Assembly: GCF_001949145.1 (NCBI RefSeq)
Contig: NW_019091356.1
Location: 1,191,212 to 1,255,211 of the forward strand
Direction: 5' to 3'
Length of the DNA: 64,000 nucleotides
From: Acanthaster planci
Taxonomy: Eukaryota > Echinodermata > Asteroidea > Valvatida > Acanthasteridae
Shown: positions 13,801 to 24,847 of the stretch, one piece after another
Layout of the letters: the number at the start of each line of letters is the position of its first letter
How positions within the stretch are numbered: the first letter of the stretch is position 1
Position numbers and translations under genes: made by a program
Notes under the pieces: generated by a model
Databases searched by the model: none
What the model was told of the DNA's origin: nothing
Seen by the model: the letters and a program-made list of their open reading frames with translations, nothing else

Positions 13801-16378
13801 GATTCTGCCAGGAACTTCAAAGATAAAGCAGTAACTTTAATTAACGTATCAGTATCTCATCAAAAAATAATGCTAACATCAGTTTCCTTATCTATTTTGG
13901 CTGCGGCTTGTTAGGACATTCTAAAGGTTTCATGTCTCGTGACACAACGAAATTCCTCACGCTATAGACAAAATTTCCTAAGGTATTCCACCTCTGAAAA
14001 CGACCATTTGACAAAAGGCCAGTTATTATGATCGTTTCTAACAAACTATGAAGTTTGCTAATGACACATTGACTTGTGCAATTACCGGTTTTGAATAGGT
14101 ATGCCACATGTGGAGATAAAATCGTTTGGGAAACACATACCGTTCCCACTGGGGCCGAACACTGTAAAGCTGCTGCATCCGGATCGGCAATAATAGCCAG
14201 CTGCTCAAGATCTCCCTGGGAACGAGGAATACATCAGTCACGATACAGAGAGATAATAGCTATGACTATTCAGTCAAATGTGTAAACATGAAGTGACATG
14301 ATCTGATAGGTTAAAGATTTTCGTATGGTGGTCATCCAGCGTGTATACGGTCTCTGAGGTATGATTAGGGTCACAACTAAGGGTGTGTGTTTATGGTGGC
14401 TTGTGGGGTAGCAGAACAAAAGGATGTATTATTTGTTCACTGCCTAGCCTACCTCAAAGTACATGTCAATCATATTCGGCTTTGGATTCCCGATCGCGAT
14501 ATCCCCCGATCCGGATTGGACTCGGATCCCGCCCCCTTCCTCCTTCAAGTCCACCTGGTACTCCTTGGTGCAATCGGCGTACAAGGTAACGGACTTCTTT
14601 CTCACGCTAAATGCTAGCACGTTCCACTTCCTCTTCAGCACCGTGTACTCCCCGAAACTGACGGCGTCGGGCCGGACCTTTCCGGTGGCCTGGTCGCGCC
14701 GGCTGTAGACCAGGGCCGGGGAGGAGCTGAGCTGCACGCCGAGCTGTACCCCGCCGTCTGGCCCCATCACCAGCATAGCGTACAGGTAACCGTTCTGCTG
14801 GCTAGAGAAGTACCGCGGAGGCTTGACCACCAGGAGGATGGAGAACTCCTCCGGGAAACCTTCGGGGTAGACAGTCGAGATAGGCAGCTTCAAGATGGCA
14901 TTGGAGGAGATGTGGTACGCCCTCCTTCGGGGAGACCTTCGCACACCGGGTGGAAAAGTCGATAGGGACATTAACTGCAGAAGATCTTTCACATCTGCCA
15001 ATAGAAGAAAACAGAAAGATACGTTTATGTTAAAAACGCATAATTGATATTAAGTTACAAATAAACTCGATAGTTTCGGCTTACAATTAGTTCATAGTTG
15101 CTCAAGCTGAGAAGAGACAGAAATGTGAAAGCAGGCCTATATCTTTCATTGTTACATGACCTATGACTCTTCAGTGCTATTGGTGCATCGCACTTTTTCA
15201 GCCCATTCAGGAGAAAGTTAATGTGTGTTTTGCAGTGCAAATTACTTATTCGTTGTTTAATTGCCAATTATTTCGCAAGAAGCTTCATTCTGCTTTGGAG
15301 GTGAAAACAGCTCAGTGATTGAATGCGTTGATAACCTCGGCAAGAATTTTGAATATTTTCATATCACAGCACATCATCAATTGCGCCAGACTTGAGCGCA
15401 GAATGTAATACCCGTGTGTTACTGCCAGAGTCTGCAGTGCCCCTTATGTTGACCTCTGCAGAGCTGCAAATCTTTCAAGAAATCGAAGCCGCATCGCCCT
15501 CTGATTATATCCAAGACTAAGAATAGCTTTTTAAGACCAACTGAGGGGAGGTTTGAATCTGTCATTAGCTGGGCAGATAGAGGAAGACTTATGATACGAG
15601 GCATTCCGTAGCGCATGCCGATGGGCAGGAGTTGTGTACACGGCCTCCCCAAGTCGATACAATTCATTTCTCATCTGGTTTCCGATTTCCTCGGGTTGAG
15701 TCATAGATACATAAACATGCCACGAGATTGTCATTTTTTTCGGAATGGTCAGTCGGTAACGTTCGCATGTGGTGGTGATAGCCACGCTTGAGGTCTAATC
15801 AAGGTTCTGTTTGATTCTATTCACGGACTGTGTCAATTTCTTGAGAAATATTTAGCATAATGCACCGTACTAACGTTGCAACAACTCCATTTAAGAACCC
15901 CCCACGTAACGTTGGCTTGGGTGGCGCCATCATATGTCATATCATATGTTTCGGTTCTCCCGTAGCAGACATAATACATCAATAAAATCCTAAAAAGCTC
16001 ATAACTGTGTCTCATTGGATGCTGTAGGATTAACCTGCGGCTAGTTTTCCTGTTCATGGTAGCGCCATTCAGTTATTACAGTACATCAGACAATCGCTGT
16101 CTTGGTCCTTCAATAAAACTTACATTCAGTATGAGAAAAGATAGTTCTACGTGTGATTGAGCACAAGGTTACCAAGTACATCTAGTGCAACCATCCACAA
16201 GGAGCCTGGCAACGTGACAGGGTCATACCTTGGCATTTGAAGCTGTTACAATGCCGTCTCTGCTCTGCTGCGCCTTCGCAGGCGTCTGGCACGTCTTGCA
16301 CGCACATACGGCGCCTAAGCTGTACGCCATCCCCGCAGGTGACCGGGCAAGGCGTCCAAGACGCCCAGTCTCGCCATC
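4883..16378 (-). CDS. Secreted mosaic matrix protein: TSP1 - TSPN/LamG - Thr/Pro linker - TSP1 x2 - EGF x6
   Basis: Multi-exon minus-strand gene. Coding exons, 5' to 3': 16378-16229 (TSP1), 14994-14453 and 14215-14141 (TSPN/laminin-G), 13814-12965 (Thr/Pro-rich linker), 12077-11922 (TSP1), 10583-10419 (TSP1), then six EGF exons 10258-10163, 9635-9543, 9228-9133, 8845-8750, 8339-8244 and 7313-7218. A possible terminal exon ends with TAG at 4883-4885. Every junction is GT/AG and all phases agree (mostly 1-1). No membrane segment is seen, and the repeats are those of extracellular matrix or thrombospondin-like adhesion proteins. The N-terminus is not in these exons; the signal-peptide/NTR exon at 24848-25367 ends in phase 1 and is the likely first coding exon. 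I do not recognise a named orthologue with this order. Exon calls are strong; the two ends are less certain. Confidence 0.85.
5386..5560. mobile_element. Foldback MITE family A, copy 1
   Basis: Inverted repeat whose ends read GGGCGATTCACAATAGTG and, inverted, CACTATTGTGAATCG, followed inward by GCGCCTCCA / TGGAGGCGC. The inner halves (5432-5457 and 5482-5514) are also complementary, so nearly the whole 175 bases can form a hairpin. No coding capacity. Related copies lie at 5994-6096, 7797-7963, 8926-8985 and 10662-10710. Confidence 0.8.
5994..6096. mobile_element. Foldback MITE family A, copy 2 (internally shortened)
   Basis: A 103-base copy with ends AATACGGGCGATTCACAA and GGGAATCGCCCTATT, and internal GTTGTGATTGGCTAATGCG shared with copy 1. 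It lacks most of the inner hairpin, as expected for a deletion derivative. Confidence 0.75.
6154..6307 (-). mobile_element. tRNA-derived SINE, copy 1
   Basis: On the minus strand it has a tRNA-like head with an RNA polymerase III B box (GGTTTGAATCCC form at 6242-6253) and an A-box-like block, followed by a tail with CCTGGGTTTTCCCCAGG. It aligns along its length with 44266-44426, for example the shared GCAGAGGTGGAAGGC, so it is a dispersed family and not a tRNA gene. Confidence 0.72.
6887..7069. mobile_element. MITE family D, copy 1
   Basis: A 183-base element bounded by CCACCGGCGGCGGA and, inverted, TCCGCCGCCAGTGG. It matches 45052-45227 in reverse orientation, for example TAGACCATCAGGCATC and CAATTATAGGACTTGCA. 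G/C homopolymer runs lie near both ends. Non-coding. Confidence 0.72.
7218..10258 (-). CDS. Array of six EGF-like repeats, one per exon
   Basis: Exons 10258-10163, 9635-9543, 9228-9133, 8845-8750, 8339-8244 and 7313-7218. Five are exactly 96 bases and one is 93; all are phase 1-1. Each encodes one EGF repeat of the pattern C-x3-C-x-NGG-x-C-x6-C-x-C-x2-G-x2-G-x2-C, for example [11 protein letters not shown] and [13 protein letters not shown]. No calcium-binding D-x-D/N-E start is present, so these are non-calcium EGFs of the tenascin/Wnt-inhibitory-factor style. Equal exon size and phase point to tandem exon duplication. Introns between them carry MITE copies at 7672-7790, 7797-7963, 8926-8985 and 8995-9110. 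Confidence 0.9.
7672..7790. mobile_element. MITE family B, copy 1
   Basis: About 119 bases starting GGCTGCATCCGAATC and ending CCCGTTTCGGACATGGCC, with CTAGAGCTAGGTCTAG inside. It is highly similar to 8995-9110 and, inverted, to 32644-32768. The ends are loosely inverted (GGCTG..CCGAA). It sits six bases from a family A copy. Confidence 0.75.
7797..7963. mobile_element. Foldback MITE family A, copy 3
   Basis: Ends TAATACGGGCGTGTCACAAT and CTGTGAATCTCGCGTATTC are inverted copies, with the CGCCTCCAA / TTGGAGGCG inner pair and the GCGCGTTTGGAAAGG core of copy 1. It lies directly next to a family B copy in an EGF intron. Confidence 0.75.
8926..8985. mobile_element. Degenerate family A MITE fragment
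   Basis: Contains GTTTCACAAAGCGCCTCCAAGAG and CACTGTGATTGACC, matching the left half of family A; the right half is missing. It is followed within ten bases by a family B copy. Confidence 0.55.
8995..9110. mobile_element. MITE family B, copy 2
   Basis: Nearly identical to 7672-7790 over its length (shared CTAGAGCTAGGTCTAGGTCT, ATGCGTGGAGACGCGTAGAC, CCGTAGCTCTGGAAGCCC), which suggests recent spread or duplication. Ends GGCTGCATCCGAA-like and TTCGGGCACAGCC are inverted. Confidence 0.77.
10419..10583 (-). CDS. TSP1 repeat exon (third)
   Basis: A 165-base 1-1 exon encoding [19 protein letters not shown] and ending CHRRHCYG, with the full TSP1 cysteine set and the WSEWSxCSRTCG core. Acceptor TTTGGCAG, donor G|GTAACC. 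It is the last TSP1 before the EGF array. Confidence 0.92.
10662..10710. mobile_element. Family A MITE, single end
   Basis: CAATACGGGCGATTCACAAT followed by AGTGCGCCACCACGAGG matches one terminal of family A. No matching opposite end within 300 bases, so it is a truncated copy. Confidence 0.6.
11922..12077 (-). CDS. TSP1 repeat exon (second)
   Basis: A 156-base 1-1 exon. It encodes [19 protein letters not shown] followed by the remaining Cys and ends CHLSDCK; six cysteines and the W-x-x-W-S-x-C-S-x-T-C-G core match TSP1 group 1. Acceptor TTTTAG and donor G|GTGAGC. The 844-base intron to 10583 holds no recognisable element except a MITE end at 10662-10710. Confidence 0.92.
12965..13814 (-). 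CDS. Thr/Pro-rich, acidic linker exon of the mosaic protein
   Basis: An 850-base exon, 283 codons, in phase 0 and out phase 1 (donor G|GTGACG at 12964). The first half is acidic ([16 protein letters not shown]). The second half is Thr/Pro-rich, with a run of six Thr and many TTxP and PTT units, as in mucin-like O-glycosylated stalks. No folded domain or cysteine is apparent, so it probably spaces the TSPN domain from the following TSP1 repeats. Reading through the donor gives about 20 more residues before an in-frame stop at 12903, which could make a truncated isoform. Confidence 0.82.
14141..14994 (-). CDS. TSPN / laminin-G-like domain (two exons)
   Basis: Exons 14994-14453 and 14215-14141 join in phase 0 and encode about 205 residues. 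Diagnostic stretches are [54 protein letters not shown] and, across the junction, [19 protein letters not shown]. This is the N-terminal thrombospondin/collagen (TSPN) laminin-G sandwich of thrombospondins, NELL proteins and collagens V/XI/XV/XVIII, including the typical GDLQ-L-I-DP-A end and closing Cys. The family usually binds heparan sulfate. Placement between two sets of TSP1 repeats is unusual. Confidence 0.85.
16229..16378 (-). CDS. TSP1 repeat exon (first)
   Basis: A 150-base exon with acceptor ACACCTAG, donor G|GTATGAC and phases 1-1. It begins [19 protein letters not shown], the thrombospondin type 1 signature with a W-x-x-W ladder and the CPVTCG core, followed by four more Cys ending FKCQ. 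The W-x-x-W motif is the usual C-mannosylation context and TCG the O-fucose context, by family knowledge. It joins directly in phase to the TSPN exon, giving Q-D-V-K-D-L-L. Confidence 0.9.
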
Positions 16379-19300
16379 CTAGGTGTAAAAAGACATGAAA
16401 AGTAGCCAGTTTAGCATTTCCTGCGGTATTTCGCAGATCTTAGCGACGATCAATGACTTACACAAGAACATCTGAATTTGATTCATTGCTATACATTACC
16501 GATTACGCATCATTCACTTTTGGTACCAACACGCTCGTGTATACCAAGTTTTATACCGGGAAATTCACAGCATTGTTCAACGTGTGAGGCACAGCATTAA
16601 TCCCATCATATTCAGGGAATCTGATAAGGATATTGATATGGATAGCCACTTTGACCGGATCAAAGGATGCCTTCCAGCGGGGACATCGAGCAGAAAGCAC
16701 GGTGCTCCCATATAAAACAGAAGTGGCAACCATAAATTATTTGGTGACGACAATTTGTCTTTATGCCTGACTCTGTTTTTCCTTTGCATGGTGTGTCAAA
16801 AGGATTTGCATTTCTGTGTGGTCCTACAGATTGACACTGTCCTGAGTCGTTTCTTTTTATATTTCTCTATCGCTTTTGCGTATGACTCACATCTACTATG
16901 AATAAAACAGCTAAAGAAAACACGCGTTTAAGACTCACACAGTTACAAAAAAGTCCTTTGATAGTGAGTTGGTTAAATTCGAATTTTACTATTTTCTCAT
17001 TCGTCGCATCTCCAATAAATCCCCTTATGAAGCCCACCTTCACCGTACGGTTGTTGGTGGCAACGCTCAACTACGCGCTAAAACTGTTTTTGTTTTGAAG
17101 CCGGAAGTTTCACAAATTTTACGGGTGACTCACGGTATTTGGGCGCTCAAGTCAAGGCACTTTTGTTCATTTAATTCCCCAAACAGGCTTACCTATTGAA
17201 AGTGCAACAGGTGAGTCGTTCTCGGTTTGAGACCCTCAGGAAATATAATAATAATGAGTCCACTAAAAGATGTTAAAAATAAACATGCCGTTTTCTCTGC
17301 AGCCGTGAGAGGACTTTTAAAAACGGGTCAAGTTTGGAATAAATTGCGATCACTTGTCGAGTCGATGGCACCCATGGCCCATTAGCGCCCTTTAGCAAAC
17401 ACCGTGGCGACCCCTTACCCCCCTGAGGCCAAGGCCACGTCAACATCTCCGAAGTGAATGATTAAAAAAGAGAGGAAAATGTTGAGGTTTCTTGACATCA
17501 GATTAGGCTCGCTTGCCCCCCTGGGAAGTTCGCAAAACCCCGAGAGCTTATGCTATTAGTATTAGGGATCCATACGCTGGTGTGTTACCCACACGCTCGT
17601 CCTGCCTTATTCGTTTCATCCTCAGTAAATGAGGATTCTCCGGGCCAAGGGAAGAGGTCGAATTTTGTCATAGCAAAAAAAAAAAAAAAAAAAGCTAGAA
17701 AGGCGACATAATCTGATGCTTTGATCAGGATGAAATATCTGGTCCAAGAAGTACATTAATCAATCAATAAAAAGAATCCGTCAAATGGAAAAGTTCTCAA
17801 AAGATTTGTCAAGTAACAATTCGAAAAATCCCCTGGAAAGCCTCTAAGTCTGTTGGGCCTCTGCCAAGTACAGATAATCATAAGTTCCTACAACTCCAAA
17901 AGGAAACCATTTGTAAACGTTTAGTGTAACCATTAAGACGGCCATTCCTCTAGAATTTCATTTAATTGAAACACGACATAAAAGTAACATGTACTAGTTT
18001 TGCCACCAGTAGTTTATTAACGTTCAATCTTCGATCCAGTACAATAAAGCGAAATCCGAATGCCTCAATTCGGACTGTCTTCCCTACTTTTTAAAGGCAC
18101 TGTACAGCTATACCTCAGACGAAATGTTTCGGTAACGAAAAAGCTGATTACCCAATTGATTCTGCATAGCCCTTTGCTGCATTTCAACATTTCCAACAAA
18201 TAACGAGCACTCCACGCTACCCGACCCCTCAACCTCACCGTTTATTTATCATGGCGAGAACTGACATGACCAAAGCTATACAAACTACTCTCCTAATGAC
18301 GCAGAAAGGTATGATGAAAATGTGACATTATGCGCGATGTCAACGACATTGCACAATTAGACCAGGCGGGCTTGGAGTACGTGGTTCAAAAGACAAGAGC
18401 ATTAAAAGCTTCAAAAAACCGTCTGTTTTTTTCCTCGTGGTTTGTGCGAAATCATAACTAAATCAATGTGAGATATCGGAATGATCTGAACGATTTGATC
18501 CACGTACTTTACTCGTCTTCTTTTGGAGCTATTTCCCACTCAAAATGGTTTCTTTAAATGGTTTTTGCTTAATTTAGATGTAAGCAGATATGCCCAAGCG
18601 GACAAGATCCCCGGGATACCATAAATCCATACCAGTTGCCTTGGAACCCGTTAACACACCAGTCGTTGTCCAGTACTTTAATAAACTGCACTTTGTATGC
18701 AATAATTCAACCAATAAATACATGGACGTGTACCATAGTTCTCTCTGTACAATGGCCGTAATCCACAAGCAAAGCGTGATTTATTACGGGGGCGCTGGGA
18801 CAAATCTGCAGAGCGCTTGACCTTTAGCAGGTGTAAGTCCTCCATTCTTTAGCTGTTTAGAGGTGTAAATTCATCCAAACCACTGACAAAACTAGGTCTT
18901 TTTTTCAAGGGCAAAAGACTTAATTGTCCGAAATTCATCCAATCAATTAATGACGTAGTCTATAGCTTACAGTAGGGTACATTTCCTGTATCTTTCCGCC
19001 ATACTGTCTTTCCCTCTCATGAAAATCTCACAATACTACTACGAATTATACAAGGTAAAACATGTACAGTGTTAAACGCAAATTAACAAGGTTGCACCCT
19101 ACTTACGACTCGTATGCATTAGCAGTGGCAGCCAAACATTTATCTTTATAATTGACTTCTTTTCCATTTCTTTTGACAAATCACCAAGCTTCTGGTAAAA
19201 GAAGCAGGCATAATGCTGAACATACCTCAGGGAATTCAGGGATAATTTAATTTCCTTAACTACAACTTATCACTATTCCGCCTCGAATTTAAATCTGAAA

Positions 19301-20505
19301 CTCGCTGCTCTTTGCAAAGAAACATAGATGAAATCCTTAACTTTAATTGGAGGATATTCTAGAGAAATCTACCAGAGGAAATTCTTCTAATGAAGAACAA
19401 ATATCCAGATCTCATCATTTAACAAAGTAATCCCCCATATCGGAGATGGAAATAATGCTTTAGGGGAAAAAGCCACTACAGAGTTTCAAAGCAGCGTAAC
19501 GTATCTTGCCCAGAGATTAAAGGAAATGTGCATCGGATATTCAGCTCAACTTGTTTTTCGCACATATTTCTCTTTTTTACAACAACACAAACAAAATCTA
19601 AATTTTTTTTTAACTGGAAGTGAAAAGAAGGTGATAGTTTTTCAATTCTTAGACAATACTCTCATCAACGTATGCAGGAGGGCGCTATTTTGATGTGGTC
19701 ATAGAGGGCGCTCCTTGACAAAAGAGCTCAAGAACAGTCAGTCTCAAAATCATCCCCTAACAATAGTGTGAAGAATATGGACCACCGGTATTGTTAAAAC
19801 AAGCTGTTTCATTAACAACGATAACAACAACAAAGAGGAACCTGCCTTCTCCTCCCAAAAAAGAAAATGTAGGAAATAATGGTATATTAAACTGTGCACA
19901 AAGCTATGGAGGCACTCATCCTGGCTTATTCTGGCTAGGTAAAATCATTGACATCACACTTTGGCTCATGAATATGGGAAAAAATCAGTATAAAATTCAG
20001 ACTGTTGAGATTTCTCCCTTTTACAGCTGTAAAGGAGGTTTAAAATCATTATAACATGTAAATAAATCTGTGCTTCATATATCAATCATAAAAATCCTAC
20101 AGAGCATATTAGACATCCCTCTAAAGACAGATTAGACCCACGCTCACTTTTCTCCATCCACCTATTGTGAAGGGCTGTTGAGGGCGTTATACATATACTT
20201 GGAAATAATTTCGTGCCTTTTTAATCTCCTAGGAATGACGCACATACCGGAAAGAACAGATACAATGTATTTTACCATAGAATAGCACCCTTGCCAGCCT
20301 AAAGCTAACAACTTTGTCTTCTTGATCGGCGAGAGACAAGTAAACAAACAAACGAAGAAACAAACATCTACTCTGGGAAACCTTTGAGTCCACCCATCTT
20401 TGACAATGAGTTTTGCGGTGGCCATTTTGAAGCTATATCGTAAAAATACGACGAAACAATACCTCTAATTGTGGGTGACGGAATAGACCTCCGTGCTCTG
20501 TCAAC

Positions 20506-20631
20506 ATGGCGGCCGGGTCGATGTCAAACACTGCAACACAATTCTGTCAGAGTCGGCAGCATAATCGAGATATTCCCGGCGAAGTGAAGAGCTGCACTGC
20601 GTTGGCCTGCACTCTTGGTGAACCCACTTAG
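20506..20631 (+). other. Short ATG-started frame in a CpG-rich patch, possible first exon
   Basis: ATGGCGGCCGGG at 20506 in a good start context opens a 41-codon frame (MAAGSMSNTATQFCQ...) ending in TAG at 20629-20631, with an in-phase donor candidate G|GTGAAC at 20617. It resembles a vertebrate-style first coding exon, antisense to the mosaic gene, but no downstream exon was recognised. It could equally be chance. Confidence 0.2.
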
Positions 20632-21994
20632 TGTTTGCCTTCGATTATCAAATTATTGACAGCGAATCTGACAGCTATCAGATGTGTTTATAGTATACGT
20701 GGCGCGGCTTCTGTTTCCAAAGACTTCCTATGTACGGTCGGGGCTTGCTTTCAGCAGTTTGGGACCGTCGTACGGCTCCTTTCTGGCACAAAAGTGACCA
20801 CATTCACGATTCCATGGTAGACCGTCTACCAGCCATGCCACCACAAGGAGTGCGCAAAATGGTGGCTTAATTCTTTTGAATTATGGCACCCGGAGGAATT
20901 TCGGGTCAGTCTGTTGTAAATAGACATCATTTTGTTTCAGGCAGAAATTGAATAACTTTCCTAGACCAAGAAGATCCCGATCTGGCCTACTCGTGCAAAA
21001 TTGGAAACAGCTGAGTGAAAATGTATACGTGAGTGAATTTCGCCCATATTAAAGGCGCGCTACAAATGCATGAGTTCTAATGCAAAAATCACAAAGACGT
21101 ACATGTAGATGAAAGCTTCTGTTTCATATCCAAGTATCGAATTATAAATGGATTTGGGTAAAATATGGAATCAGCATTGAAACTCTTCTGAAGTTGCGGC
21201 GCAATGCAATTGAAAAGAAGAAAAAGCACCTTCAGGCTTGGAATAATCTTGGGGCGGTATTTAACTGTGAAAGCTTTCGTATTTAACGATGTTACCGGAC
21301 GTGAAAATTCGTCCACTACATTGCATGAGCAGAAACGTGCCCAAACTTGGTATTGAGGCTCCCTGAGTAAAGCACTAAGAGCAAAGCAGCGCGTCCGACA
21401 TGGTGAGCCCCTACCAGAGACCGTCCCGTGAAGCCGGACCAAGGAACCCGCCGGGCGCCCGGTGATGTCGGCTCTCGGCGCAGCTGGTCGTGCACCTTGA
21501 CTTAAATTCCAACGCTGATGCCTCCCAATTTAATCCCGTGGGATGTCGAGCAAATAATGACTTAGTTCACGCGGTGTTGGCTGATGCTCTGGTGCCGTCG
21601 TGTGACAGCTGCTGAGGGCATTTCGCTCTGGCCCTCATCCAGATTATTTAATGTTGATGTACTATAAATCGGCGACACAGCTCTAGCCATCTGAGATGCG
21701 ACATTAAAGGCAACTTAAGGTCGTCCGCAGAGCAACTTTAATACAAGTCCCTCCAAAATTAAAGAATATATAGGTGAAAGAATTGCACTTTTGTTTTCAT
21801 GAACACCTTAAAGAAAATAAACTGAGCATGAACTAAGAAGAAGAAATCAAGTGGTAATTCCTATTTCGAAAGCCTAAAAAAAAAAAACGAAAGAGAAGCC
21901 ACGATAACAGTGTAGCGTAAAATCGTTGCACAGAAATCTGGGGTAAACTCACTTAAATGTGTGAGAAATCAATAACTGCCATCTTCATGTCGAC

Positions 21995-22080
21995 CTGTGG
22001 GATTCGAACAGCGCATCACAAAAGATGGAAGGCAGAGAAAGTTGCACTGTGCCAACCTAGCTACCAGGAGAAGCTACTTT
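21995..22080 (-). repeat. SINE-like tRNA-derived remnant
   Basis: TGTGGGATTCGAACAGC, ATGGAAGGCAGAGAAAG and TGTGCCAACCTAGCT align with the head of the SINE at 44266-44426. The B box is visible on the minus strand. Degenerate and without an obvious tail. Confidence 0.5.
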
Positions 22081-24847
22081 AAAGTTTACGGGCATTGCCG
22101 ACAGGTATTCTGAATTAAAACGAATCCAAAAACGTAGATATTGTTCATTTATCGCCGAGATCAACTGAAGAAGATTTGGACGGCTTGAACATTTTCAGGA
22201 ATTCATTTCTGCTGTAAGGGACAGTAAATCTGGACCAAGTTACTGATGAACGGAACAGGAAGAAGTGTCATTCTTTAGCATTGGTACTTATTATTTGCGT
22301 TTGACGGGACATCCGAATAACCAGTCACTTTGTTGGTTACTATTATTAATGCAGACCGGACACAGAGACATTGTTTCCATCTTCTTCAAATACCAACCGA
22401 ACACACAATTTCCTTCGATATCTCAGGGGTTAAGTGAGGTTGCTTCCTGGCCACATCACTGGAGTTTTGTGAGTTCAGCAAATCAGGAAGGTAGTTCTCT
22501 GTTTGCCTTCAAGCCGTGTTTTGCCCGCTGTGTGTCGTCCCCTGTGTAGAGTCGAGTATGTAACGGATTCGAGGTGTCCGTATCCGTGACAATGCCGATA
22601 AAATTGACCCGTACCCACGGGATCAGAGTCGCCCTGGGGGCAATGAAAGAGGATTTGGCGGTCAGCATCGGGCAACGAGAACTGTCTGTAATGTCGTTGT
22701 GTCTGGCAACTGTACATGTACTTCAGTTAGTTTTTGTCATGCATGGTGTGTCGCATTTGGAAAGCGTCAGGCTTTGACCTACAACAGAAGAATTTTTTTC
22801 TGTGAATGGAAACGAAGCCCCTTGCTGACAAGCCTGTCGTGACTGAAAGAAATATCATAGTTGTTGGCGGACCTTTCATAACTTTGCGTTGTTTACTCAA
22901 GTGTTTCCAAAATTTCTCCATTGCTTTGATTTCCGTTTCATTTTTATTTTTCACACGCGTCAAATTACTCACATTTTAAGCATGATCTCTGTCAAAGTCG
23001 GGTTTGAAGGACGGCGTGCTCTGTTAACAACTCCAGCACCTGTGACGTTTGTCTGACTGCGGGCGGTCAACATTGAACCTAACACTAACTGGTGGTCGGA
23101 ATGTCCCGCATGAGCTACCGTCGATTCCTGCTGTTCATCAATTTAATGAAAAAGAGAGAGCGGTGTTTGATGAGGCATCAAATGTGAGAATCAGCGCAAG
23201 TGTTCGGCAGATAGGAAGCTAATACTTTCGTGGAATGGAGTCTTGGGTAGATTGCCAACAAATCCATGGTGTGGTGTGGCGTGTCAATCAGACGGCAGTT
23301 CAATGCCGTGAGAAGCTAGGTGACTACATGCCGCGACGACATGTTAAAGTCAGGCAAGGCGAGACTCCCCTGCCAAGTACAGTCGCCGTTTGCATCCGGA
23401 GGGCGAACTGCGCCTCGAGGTGACATCAGTTAGTTGGATGTGACGGGCCGTGCAACATGTAGTCTCCAGACCACGGCTTCGCAAGTTTTAAAAAGAAGGT
23501 GATTCATTAACGAAAAAAGAAGTCAGTCTTTGGCACTGCGACCTGGACCTCGAGACATCAAGATCACGTCGCGACTCTCTTTGGAAAACAAAAACAAACA
23601 ACAACAACAACAACAAACACTTCAGGGGGAAGTGATAAATTAGATTGGGAATTATCTGCGATCTTGAGGGGCAAATTTTGAGGTCATGAACGTTCTCTGA
23701 GAAATGGGAGCTTTTTGAATTTACGATTAAAAAACAAGGCTGTTTATCATGAAACTAAGTATTACGGTGTGCTGCATGCTGAAGATATAAACAGTGTGGG
23801 TGTGTGTGGGGGGACTAGTTCTGTCGTCAACGAAAGGCCACGGTCACATGAGAATTTTCAATGGGTCCAATCAATTCCCTCCTTTCCCTTTTTTTTCTAG
23901 ATATGTCAGGAATTCGGAAAAATTGAAATGCCCGGGACACGAGAGAACACCGTGATGCTCTTAGCAGATGTCCATATCCAGTGGAATTCGATAGTTAAGA
24001 GAGCCCCAAATTTCAAGGCTGAAAGCCAAACTTATACCAGAGAAAGGAAGTTCCCAAGGAACCTCACCGGGACAGACAGAACGCCAACAGCCGGTCTGCC
24101 CCACAGAAGAAAGAAAGCTGTTGTCCGAATTTGACATCTTGATTACTTTCCGGTGACTGTCTTATAATGAATGCAAAGTTCGGTTCCCTTTTATAAAACA
24201 GGCCGAAACAGGTGTTACCAAAGTCAACTAAACGGGCAATGGGCAATTTTGCCTACACTTGTGCTGCACGTTGGTCCAAAATGATCAACCGCCTAACGTA
24301 TGAGTGAAATCTCCCCCCCCCCAAATGGTAAAATTCAACCATCGATCGAGGTGACCTCGTCGGGTAAAAGGACACTGTCAGATATGATCTTGTCGTGACA
24401 ACTAATTTTTACATTCACTCAAGAGAAAAAGAGAGAAAGGTGTCTCCAACTCCCTGTGGCAAATGATGACCCAGAATTCTTACACATTCCCAACTACAGG
24501 AGACAGAACATACATGTACATTAGGGCATTTCCATACCTGAGAGGGCCTTGGAACATTACCTGAAGCCCCAAGAGCTGATATTCCCGGTGCTGGTGATGG
24601 CACAGTGCTCATTTTACACAAAATAGCTTAATCGGCTAACTCACTACTCAGTCCCCCTAAAGACTCTGGAGTCACGCCCACCTTCCTCAAATCAAATGAA
24701 ATGTCTTCCCATGACTCAGTATTCCCGACAAATGTAAGTGGTTCTCATTTTGTTGATAGTATTTCAGGTATAAACAATAACTTTACAACTTTCAAACAGG
24801 TGACAGGAAAAAATAAAGTCAGGTGAAATTGTTTTATCTGTACTCAC

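Larger units (their letters stand above)
16379..24847. other. 8.5 kb interval between the TSP1 and NTR exons, probable large intron
   Basis: No conserved coding block was found on either strand. It holds a 19-A run at 17675-17693 flanked by TAGC/GCTA, a SINE-like remnant near 21995-22080, a CAA microsatellite at 23587-23617, and a GC-rich patch near 21380-21480. A short plus-strand ATG frame lies at 20506-20631 (listed separately). If the NTR exon belongs to the mosaic gene, this is its first coding intron, and short linker exons could be hidden in it. Confidence 0.5.

Noticed and set aside
21370-21480. GC-rich minus-strand block (LRREPTSPGARRVPW frame) as an exon of the mosaic gene
   Set aside because: It has a weak acceptor, no domain similarity and low-complexity composition.
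24540-24612. Pro/Ser-rich minus-strand frame as a linker exon after the NTR exon
   Set aside because: The acceptor lacks a pyrimidine tract, and the phases do not fit a 1-1 linker.
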